A stretch of 64,000 nt of DNA from Nematopogon swammerdamellus (Eukaryota > Arthropoda > Insecta > Lepidoptera > Adelidae). Shown one piece after another: positions 34,841 through 51,700 of the stretch. The position numbers were made by a program, and so were the translations under genes. The notes beneath the pieces were generated by a model. The model was not told the origin of the DNA and ran no database searches. It worked only from the letters and a program-made list of their open reading frames with translations. Position 1 is the first letter of the stretch, and every line of letters begins with the position of its first letter. The stretch is taken from assembly GCA_946902875.1 (NCBI GenBank), contig OX336351.1, positions 372,001 to 436,000 on the forward strand. Direction: 5' to 3'.

Positions 34841-35259
34841 CGGGTCATTCTTGAGATTGGGCGTATTCACTTGATTCCACTGGCAGTTTTTAAATCTTAA
34901 AATTTTATAAAACCTGTGATCAAACATTAAAGTTAGATGCATAAGAAACATAAATTTCGATTAGGCACCAAATTCTGACGTATGTATGCAAAGATATTTG
35001 ATATACAAATTTTGCGTCCAGGGGAATCAATACAGAGTGACAAGGGAATCAAAAAAAGTTAATTTTTAATTGTTTGGCTTTTATTTTTAGCAAATAATCG
35101 CCTCCAACAAATCTTTTCGAACATGTTAAACACAATTCAAATATTCAATAATGCACTTAAACGCTGATTCTCACTCACTAGTAATAATTACCTACTTGTA
35201 GGTTGATTAAAACAATAATTACCTGTCTTCTCCTCATTTTATTTTGTTATGCGTACATA

Positions 35260-36179
35260 GGCTGTTCCGAAAATTGTTAGTGAAATGAAAAATAGTTAGA
35301 ATATGAAAAAAAATTATTTACAGCTTTTCAAAATATTTCCCTCCAATCCCTATGCACTTATGCATTCGGGTGAACCAGGTTTCAAAACATTTAAAAAACG
35401 TATCTTGCGGGAGGTCGAAAAATAACAGCCGAAATTCTTCGACGGCCTCGTCTGCAGTGTTAAATTTTCGCCCGCGAAGCATATTTTTTACCGTGGGAAA
35501 TAAAAAAAAATCGCATGGAGCTAAATCTGGGCTGTACGGAGGATGGGATAACCTTTGTACCCCCGAAGTTGTCAAATAGTCCATGTTTTTACCGGTGTGT
35601 GAGGGGGCGCGTTATCTTGGTGAAAAAGAATGCCACGGACGCCGCTCCTTGGGCGCTCGCTATTCAACTCCCCGAAAGCTTGAGGCAGACAAACTTCGCA
35701 ATACCAATCTTCAGTTCAGCCTGAATCTCCCGATGTGTAATGTGTCTATTCTCCCGCAATAGCCACTCTACCCTATGACGTTTTAATGAGTGACTGCAGT
35801 TGATGGTCGGCCGGGTCTGGGGTCATCGTTTAGGTTCTCTCGACCACGTTTAAATTCACGAAACCAATAAGTAACTGTTGCTAACGCAAGAGCAGCCTCC
35901 TCAAAAGCAGCTTGCAAATTTTCGTGAGATTCCTTGAAGGTTAACCCTAGTTTATAAGCATAGAAAATCATAACACGAAAAGCTTCTCGCGAGACGTCCA
36001 TTGTTGCAAATAAAATATGAGTGACGGATAACCGTTAAAAATATTTAAAAAAAGAACTACACGTAGGTGGCTAATAATTTTCATCAAGGAGATTTGTATT
36101 TAAATTAGCCGTCAAATCAAAATAGTTTCAGGAAAAAAAAATTGTATTTATTCTGTGGCTAACAATTTTCGGAACAGCC
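35260..36179 (-). mobile_element. Internally deleted mariner element
   Basis: Perfect 21-bp terminal repeats (GGCTGTTCCGAAAATTGTTA and one more base) bound 920 bp; TA precedes the left end. The minus strand keeps an N-terminal transposase piece (MDVSREAFRVMIFYAYKLG, TVTYWFREFKRGR, GRPSTA) and a C-terminal piece (PPYSPDLAPCDFFLFP, KNMLRGRKF). The region with the first catalytic Asp is deleted. Confidence 0.93.
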
Positions 36180-37140
36180 CACGTATTGCTATAACAACAT
36201 TAACATTAAATATTTTAAAAAGAAATGAAATAATTATTAAAAACGACACACTCTCATAACAATCACGTAGAGACGCTCAGCTATTCCTTTTTTTTTTAGT
36301 CTCTCTTCCCGAGTCTGTTTTTTTCGAGGTGCGATGATTGCCTGAAATGAATAAACTATCTTTGAAACGATTACAGGAAAATAGGTACCGATTTTGGAAT
36401 CAGCACCCGTAGGACATAAGATCATCTCCTCTCCTTCTATTAATTTATTAAAAAATAGTGTACTACAACGATATTTTAATTTGTAATACACACAATTTTT
36501 CTCAGAATCCACGGGAGTGAAGCCGCGAATATTTTTATTCACAAACGCGGTATATTACCTATCTGCATTATAAATTATAATATAAAGTGCTTCGTTATTC
36601 TTGTCAAATGTTTCGGGAGGCTTACATACGCACTCAACTAAACACTTTACGTAAAAAAAACATGTTTATAGGAGCATTTTTTCTCCTAACATCTCCTAAC
36701 AAAAAAATAAAATCTAATAGCTCTAAAAACCAATCATGCTATAGACCCTTCTTGCCAAACATGAAACGTAGGTACTTACCTAGCGCGACGTCTCTAGTTT
36801 TATGGCGGCGCGTCGGTAGTGGCGCACTGACAAAAGGCCTAGTGACCTTGTGACTTACTTTGTCGGTAGCTGCCGACTTTGCCGCCGACAGCTCTTTGAC
36901 TACGCCAAGAGTCGTTCATTTCCGTCTGTGCGTATTGCATTGCATGCGGGCGGCCGCGCCACCGCTGCACTCACCCCGTGCGTGGCGGCGCGGGGGCAAT
37001 TTCTTTGTTTTTCGACCGTCCGTCAGTGTGTTGCAATCGGTTCGCGAGAGAGCACATGTCATGTTTCGCAAATTCAAAATACCGGTTACCGAGACTCAAA
37101 CTGGAACTTAGTTGCTGCTGTGTGTGGCGATGTATGAGCA
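36180..37140. other. Interior of element D without a gene
   Basis: AT-rich up to about 36780, then a GC-rich block (36845-37140). No transposase core or host exon is recognisable. Confidence 0.35.
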
Positions 37141-37149
37141 ACATACTTA

Positions 37150-37395
37150 CTATGACGTATGTACGGCCGCTAGATTTTCATGTATGGGGACTCTGGGGAT
37201 GGGCCAAGGACCTAGTTTATGGCCAGGATGGTCACACCACCGTGGAGAATAAAGAAGAGTTACGTGTTCGGATCGTAAACGCATTCGGTATATGACAGTG
37301 ACACTCTAGTTCGTGTGAATCAGAGCATCGTGAGGAAGGCCACTCTTTGCATCCGAGTGCAAGGTGGCTATTTCCAGCATTTTTTGTAAATGTAG
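37150..37395 (+). pseudogene. Transposase C-terminal remnant
   Basis: A frame gives RPLDFHVWGLWGWAKDLVYG and NKEELRVRIVNAF, followed out of frame by RKATLCIRVQGGYFQHFL. The pattern PLDF-WG-K-LVY matches the C-terminal end of DD-E/D transposases of the kind proposed for the element at 32006. The rest is missing. Confidence 0.55.
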
Positions 37396-37431
37396 GTAAG
37401 TACCTAGTATAGGGCTAAATTCGAGCATATC

Positions 37432-37740
37432 GGCAGAACTGGCGATAGGCTGAACCGGTACCCAACTGGGAGCCGTGAGTTCTGGTCTCTCGCCAAATCT
37501 GTCGAGTCGAATTTCTACCGCTCCTCACTTCCAGCTCTGCAGCGCACTGGAGGATCACTGACTCACTCCGCAAAAGATAAAGCCGACCTTCTGGTATCTC
37601 TTTTTGCGGAGAACTCCCACCTGGATGATGGGGGAGGTGCTCCCCCATCCATACCTCGGTGTGAGAACTCCATGCCAGAAGTACAGTTCTGACAGAGAAC
37701 TGTGCGGAAGGAGCTTCTTGCCCTAGACGTCAGCCGTTGC
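37432..37740 (+). pseudogene. CR1-like LINE, middle fragment
   Basis: The sequence reads RTGDRLNRYPTGSREFWSLA, SAKDKADLLVSLFAENSHLD and PPSIPRCENSMPEVQF. It is the region between endonuclease and reverse transcriptase in this LINE family. It is joined to the C-terminal part at 37850 after a SINE insertion and a deletion. Confidence 0.8.
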
Positions 37741-37850
37741 CGAAGTCTCCGTTATGGCACCTACCTTCTCGGAGGTGATATTGGCTGGTCGGAGCATGCG
37801 CTTTAGCCCCTCCGACTCAGCCACCCATACCAGATTACATAAAAAAAAAG
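37741..37850 (+). mobile_element. tRNA-derived SINE, 5'-truncated
   Basis: Sense-strand 3' part (TCTCCGTTATGGCACCTACC, GGAGGTGATATTGGCTGGTC) ending in AGATTACATAAAAAAAAA. The A tail at the junction with LINE sequence marks a target-primed insertion. Confidence 0.8.
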
Positions 37851-38665
37851 TCGATTGCCGAATGGGGCCGGAGCAACTTGGTCGTGTTCAACGCATCGAA
37901 GACACAAGTATGCGCTTTTAGTGCGAAAAGAACGGCGTTCACACCAGCTCCTTCCTTCCAAAACACGTCGCTGAAATTAAGCGACCACCTCGGGGTCCTC
38001 GGTGTCGAACTGTCGCACGACTTAAACTTCCGACGTCACATTGAGGGCAAGACCAAGCTGGCCTCAAAAAAGCTGGGTGTACTCAACAAGGTGAAGCGGT
38101 ACTTCACGGCGGGCCAAAAACCGAGCCAAAAACTGACGTTGTATAATACGCAGGTTAGGTCTTGCTTTGAGTACTGCTCGCACCTGTGGGATGGCTCAGC
38201 TAAATACCAGCTTGTGTCGTGCCGTGCGACTTGTGGATGACCCTGTGATGTCCCGCGACTTAGAATCCCTGCAACTCCGTAGGGACGTCGGCTCCCTAAG
38301 TGTGTTCTATCGTCTATTTCACGGGGAGTATTCGGAGGAGCTCTTTAATGCGATTCCGTCGTCTCCATTCCACCTCCGCACTACGCGTACTGGGCAGGGG
38401 ATACACCCCTATACAATCGACCTACCGAGGATGCGCAATGATCGACATACCGGGAAAATGTGGAACTAGTGCGTGGAAATAGATGAGCAGGGAGCTCATC
38501 TATTTCCTCCCAAGTACAGCCTGGGATTTTTCAAAAGGGGCGTGAAAAGGCTCCTGTCAGGCCGGCATGGCATTCGCAATCCCCGTGCATCACAGAATGT
38601 CCATGGGCATCGTAAGTCACCTACTCGTAAGTGAAACGATGCCACATGTCGCGCTTTCTATATAA
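37850..38665 (+). pseudogene. CR1-like LINE, C-terminal fragment
   Basis: Frames give NLVVFNASKTQVCAFSAKRT, KLASKKLGVLNKVKRYF, EYCSHLWDGSAKYQL and, after a frameshift near 38215, RRDVGSLSVFYRLFHGEYSE. The 3' UTR matches that at 14440-14560 and ends in an A-rich tail. The catalytic core is deleted. Confidence 0.88.
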
Positions 38666-38669
38666 AAAA

Positions 38670-39300
38670 AATAAAAAAACAAAAATGTAAGTTCCCAACT
38701 ACTAGACTAGTGTAAGTGAAGAGTACCCACACATACTCACACTGACACACGCACACCCATTCAAAAACACACCAGCTGTTTTTAACAGCTGTTTTGCGTT
38801 TGAACATAGTACGGTCATTGGCCCCGTACATTGTAAGTTACCTACTAGTACATACAGGTTGATCTATTTAATGTTTAGGTAGCAAACATGTTTTGTTAAA
38901 TTTCTCGAAAAGTAATGCTAAAACATTTTTTTTGCGTAACGTGTTTGTTTGAGTGTGTGTGTAGCCCTCCCGAAGTTTTTGACATGAATAACGAAGCACC
39001 TTATATATGCGACGCAAAATGTGTATCTGACAGTACTCGTATATTCATATTATATTTACGTAATATAACTGTATTGTACATACAAGCCCATTGCACTATC
39101 ACTGTACACCTACAATACCTTCATCATACCCATAGGTTAGCTAAAATAAAATGCTGTTTAGCGTTAAGCTGACCTTTTTGTCCCGTGTATTGGTGTAAAA
39201 ATAAAGAATTTAAATAAATAAATATATGTCAGATTATAGACATTGCTTTAAAATAATAATGAATTGTAATAGATGCCTTTCCGCACAATTCAAACGTTTT
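38670..39300. other. Interior of element D without a gene
   Basis: AT-rich sequence with a CACAC-type run and the palindrome AGCTGTTTTTAACAGCT near 38772. No coding sequence is supported. Confidence 0.4.
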
Positions 39301-40109
39301 TTCTGGGATAAACTAAGCAAATATTGATTACCCAGGCTATAAAACCAGTGGAATCAATGCCAAGGGAATCAATATTTTTTTTAAATTTGTCATTTACCGC
39401 GAATGTACTAAAATCAGAGAAATGAGGTTAACTCAGTAGATAATGGCTACATGGAGTATTGTATATAGATCATTTAATTGATTTTGGAACAAGCCACTAT
39501 AAATAAAATTCAGCCAGAGTAATCAAGGATGTACCAGAACCAAGCCAGTGGAATCAATTTCTTACCTTCGTATTTCGGAAACGCAGCGAGGAGTCGCTCA
39601 ACCACTCCCCGCAGATTGAAACACGACTGACGTTGTTCGGCAAAGGGTCGATCACGCGTCTTTTAACCGTTCCGCTAGTGATGTACGCGCGATTTTGTGA
39701 CGCGCCAGTGAAATCATTGTTAGGTCTCGGACAAAATTTTAAAACTAAATAAAATAAAATATATATAAAATACGCTTTTTAAAACCTTTTTTAGGAAATT
39801 AACAACTAATCACCTTGCACGGTAAATAATATCATATCAGTTAATTGCACAGAAAAAAAAATATAGATGGTTTTGTGTAACAATCTGGGCCGTGGACGCG
39901 CCAGTGAGATCAATTTTTGGGGGTTTGATAATTTTTTTGCCTCATTTAATTTTATATTTAACGCTATTTCAGTCTTTTCCCAGTTAGTTTATAGTTAAAA
40001 TTTCAAGGAAAAAAATACTTCATGTGCAAATTTTTGTAATAAGTAGCAATTTTGCTTCAGGACAGTGAAAATCGAGGGGCTCAAGAATGACCCATGCACC
40101 GCCGCCTCA

Positions 40110-40161
40110 ACATTAGGTTAGGGTTAGATTAGAAGATGCGTCGCTAGCGACGCATCTTCTA
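40110..40161. repeat. Palindrome module with TTAGG-like stretch
   Basis: ATTAGGTTAGGGTTAGATT leads into a 32-bp perfect palindrome (40130-40161; half site AGAAGATGCGTCGCT). The same module, with the same orientation of the two parts, is at 16695-16750. Confidence 0.85.
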
Positions 40162-40365
40162 TATCGCAATATATTATTAAACCACCAAAACATCACTGAT
40201 CCATCTCATACCACTTGCCGATAAGTATAAGATATTGATATCGAAGTGTATGCACGAAAGGAGTAGGATGCGCACCGCAGGATCTAAAAAGGCTTTCAGA
40301 TGGCGGACCGAGATCTGACTCAGCAACGCAATGCGCAGTACAGCTGTTGCGCACGCAGCCATTGT

Positions 40366-40537
40366 TCTAAATCTAGAAACTTCTATGACGTCAACCAACT
40401 TGGGGGGGGACAATAATTTTGATAAGTATAGATCTTTCTCGCTCCATCTTGTGCTACAGAAGTTTAAGCACTACAGCATTGGTTGAACCCGAACAGCGCC
40501 TATAAAAAGCCTCCGCCCCGCCCGCCGCGCCGCAGTT
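40366..40537 (+). promoter_or_regulatory. Polyubiquitin promoter
   Basis: A TATA box (TATAAAA, 40501-40507) lies about 30 bp before a CAGTTT initiator-like site (40532). Upstream are an inverted CCAAT box (ATTGG, 40478-40482), a perfect CRE/ATF palindrome TGACGTCA (40386-40393), and AGAAACTTCT (40375-40384), a GAAnnTTC heat-shock element, with another TTC at 40365. This fits a stress-inducible, strongly expressed gene; inducibility itself is inferred. Confidence 0.7.
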
Positions 40538-40629
40538 TACTGAAGATAATTTGACGGAGTGTTCTAGCTTCAGAGTATTTGTTGGAGAGTACTAATTATT
40601 TGTGTGGAATAGTTACTTTATTGAATAAG
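40532..40629 (+). other. Polyubiquitin 5'UTR exon 1
   Basis: Starts about 30 bp after the TATA box and ends at the donor AAG|GTGAGT (GT at 40630-40631). The matching acceptor (TTGTTTGTCTGCAG) ends at 42354, leaving ATTCAAC before the ATG. A 5'UTR intron just before the first codon is typical of polyubiquitin genes. The transcription start is approximate. Confidence 0.7.
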
Positions 40630-48067
<7,438 letters not shown>

Positions 48068-48113
48068 TTTTGGTTTTGGTCTCAAAAAAAATCCCTTTTC
48101 AAAATGATGACAA

Positions 48114-48119
48114 AATAAA
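48114..48119 (+). terminator. Polyubiquitin poly(A) signal
   Basis: AATAAA lies 47 bp after the stop codon. Confidence 0.75.
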
Positions 48120-48144
48120 AATATGTGATCTCAAAGCTTACAAT

Positions 48145-48735
48145 TTCTTTTATTTTGGTATGTAATCAAAGCTAATGAAAAATGTGCATGTAGTACCTAT
48201 TTATTGGGGGTTCTTTTGATAATTATTTATTTACCATTCTTGCCTCTGATGGTCTTAATGAACGCTCTGTTTTACATCTGAGATGGAAGGTAAAAATTAG
48301 TTGGGATGTAGTTTTTTTTCCTGCTTTATGGTATTAGGGACTAGTCAACAGCTTCGTGATACGCTGCAATTCTCAAATTTAATTAAACAAATTAACATGA
48401 AGCGTATCCGTTCTGTACTAATGCTTTATATGCACGCGACTACTGGGAACAATCCGTTATGATTAGCTCATTTTCACCTTTTTTATATTCTTTGAAAAAA
48501 AAAAAACATTTGCCATGGTCTACGGGCATAATGGAAAATAGACAAAAAAAAAATTGCACCAGTACCAGACTCTAATGGTACCACGCCATTACCACGCTAA
48601 TGAATTGAAGGGATTTTAGGAGTACATAGATTGAATTTTGTTAGGATATAATTTAGTTTGTTGAAACTTCTTGTACAACATTTAGGAGTGCTTTGGTTGT
48701 CTCCGTTTGCTTTCTATCTCGGGTTAATAAAAACT
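48145..48735. other. Intergenic gap between convergent genes
   Basis: AT-rich sequence between the 3' end of polyubiquitin (plus) and that of the ADAM17-type gene (minus). No gene seen. Confidence 0.55.
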
Positions 48736-48739
48736 GCAA

Positions 48740-51700
48740 TCTTTTCTGTTAAAGGTTTTATTGTAACGGAACTTAAATATATACTTAGTAGACGTAGTAG
48801 TATTGGATGTATGGCATATAACATTTGAAAGTGATGGCACACTAAGTAGATCACTGCGCACCGCTGCTGGCTTGCTTCACGTTCTGTGGTTTCTGCTTCG
48901 GCAGTCTGCGTACAAACCATTCAGTTCAGTTTATATATTGATCCTAGTAGGTAGACTGTAGGTCTCGTACGTCACTAGTAGGTACGAGGTTAAACCCGTA
49001 TGCATTTGTACCACCACACTAAACTAAACTTGCTTGAAATGGCATCCAGTTTGCTGCAGCAGTATGATTCTAGTTGTGACAATGAGGGCCATTGATTGAA
49101 AAAAAAAATCCTCAATGGAAAGATATATGCGGGATATTTTTCTATGTAATCCAGTATGAGTGGCTGAATCAGAGGGGCCAGAGGTGGTGTTGTCGCTGCC
49201 TGCACGTGCCCCCTCATCTCTTGCTATCTGAGCCAGCTGATGTCCTCTATAAAGCCGAGACGTAGGCGACAGCACATTCTGCGACCAGCCAATATAGTTA
49301 CTTCCCCGTGCCACAGAAGGTGCCATACCGGAGACTATCTTTTGGATTTTGGGCTATACTGGAATAGAGAACGCAACCGAGGCTGCTATGCGGTCATTTT
49401 TCGGTCAATACAGTGGTAACAACTCAGTGGGCTATAATTTACGCCTAGTGCAGTACAGTAGGACAGAAGTTCGACACAAAAGTGAAAACAATTATATACT
49501 TTAACTTGCTTAACGCAAAGTATAAAGTACTTTACTGAGGATTAAAACTTTCGTGTCTTAACCCCCATATACTGATGGTTTTCCCTCAGTACATTAATTA
49601 TAATTATTGGACATGGTAAGGATAAATGCATGGAGGGAGTAAAATTGCCACTAGATTGGCGCGCGACGGCGCGAGTGTAGGCGAGCTGGCGACGCCAATA
49701 TAGTGCCAATTGGTCATTCTGGGCCGAAACGATTTTACCCACTCCATGCATTCATGCCCGACCCACCAATGTTCCCCCCGAGGGAAAACACAGCCCGTGT
49801 GTAAGGGGTTTTAGAAGTAACGTTTCGTTCAGTCATGTTCGAGTTAGACCAGTGTCTTACTGTAAACGAGTGGAAGTGAGAGGGTGAGGTGAGGTGGACA
49901 ACCTGACGTAGATGATCTTCCTGGGCGAGGAGGGGTGGGTGAAGTCGCTGCGCCGGCGCCACTCCTCCAGCTTCTCGTGCTGCCGCTGCCGGCGCCGGTC
50001 CACGTAGCTCACCTTCCAACATCACACGTGTTTACACTCACATATCTCGATCAACCAACCTTTCCTAGATATGTGACTCGCATACAAAAGTGTAGTTTGA
50101 GAGCGTTGTGGTCTGACAGAAGATATTATAGTGGCAAGGATTGAGAAAGGAATGTTCGGTGGTTCGCTCATGTTGGAAGAATGGATATATATATAGTTCT
50201 TGGTGGGAGGACTGGCGGGGTCAGTCCGGCGATCAGGTCCACTAGGTTGGGACTATATCGCCTATCCCGGAGGGGCTGGGGGGAATTAGCTGCTGCCGTC
50301 GTCTACTCCCTGCTCATGGTGGTCCAGTCTGCCCGTCTTCGCTGTATACTCCAATAATTTCTTCCAGTCGATTCCTCGAAGTTCTTCCTCACCGTAGTGG
50401 TCTTTCCCCAGTGTCTTCCATATCGGTCCTGCATACATGGTGCACTGACCGACGTAGTGAGCACTGGTTTCTGCCTCCCCACATTGAGCGCACAGTGGGT
50501 CTTCACTAAGGCCCATTATGTGGAGATGTCTTTTGAGACAGTTGTACCCCGTAATTATGCCTGTGATTTTTCGTACATCTTGTCGGCTCAATCCCAGCAG
50601 CCATCTTGTTCTTTTGCCATTGATTGACTCTATAAATAGCTTGGTGGAAGAATGGATAGGAGAATTATGAAATAAATTTACGGAGTGAATGTGAATGGAA
50701 GAGCCGGGAAGGGTCAACCTAGCTAGACGCACGTACCTGGACCAGTTCGGTCATGTGCTCAAAAAGGGTCAAGCATATATGAAGAACATTAGAATGGAAT
50801 GTGGAATGACATGAAGAGTGGAAGAGGTGGTGTGTGTCAGGATCGTGGCACGTGAAGATCTGTTGTCTCTGCCTACCCCGCTGGGAAACAAGCATGACGC
50901 TACGTACATATTTATGTACAAAAGTAAAGCACAATTTCATTATCAAAAAATATATTTACATTTCATTATGAACTCAACAACTCACGAAAACAATATAGAA
51001 TCTTTTTCTCACATACATATGGTGAACTGGATAGTATTTCTGGATAACATTGAACGGACCTAACAAATCCTATAATCATCCTTTTTTTTTTTATGAAAAC
51101 TGACACGGTTGGCTACATCACCTACAACATCCGTGATGTCAGCCCATAACACCGGGTCAACTTGGTGCCACGTCAGTGCTTTCCTTTGGTCGTGCCGGCT
51201 ACACTGAACTGGACGGAAAACACAAACTATTTACATAGCCGTTTCGACCGACCTGTTAAACCCTACCACCTAGTAATATAAGAAGGGAGTCTATAAATAG
51301 TTAGTCGCCCTTAGTCGCCTTTTACGACATACACGGGGAGAGATGCAGTGGGGTTATTCTTTTAAAGTACCGGCCCCGCACAGTACATACGATCCTGGGA
51401 TGTATCAGAATACATCAGTGCAAACCACATGCGAATCGATTGAGCAGTTCACGATTTATAAGCGAATATAGATTGACCATACGACACATACATACATAGA
51501 TTTTCCGATTGATTATTAGGACTGGGGCTTTGTGGCGCTCTCTGTGAGTGGCCATGTCGGCCCAGGCCCACACTGGAACACACAATTTCACGATAATATA
51601 ATTATAACAAATATAAACAGTTATAATGATGTTTAATGTTCCCTTGTTTTATCGAACAAAAGAACTGCATTTCTGCAAGACAAGCTGCAAATAGCATTTT

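Larger units (their letters stand above)
34842..40093. mobile_element. Element D: GGGTNNTTCT-end DNA transposon
   Basis: GGGTCATTCTTGAG at 34842 and its exact reverse complement ending at 40093 are flanked by the 4-bp duplication ATGC (34838-34841, 40094-40097). Copies of a GCCAGTGGAATCAAT-type motif cluster near both ends (about 34871, 35015, 35039, 39321, 39345, 39361, 39511, 39543, 39703, 39898). No transposase of its own is recognisable. The 5252 bp include a mariner derivative, a LINE and a SINE. Confidence 0.8.
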
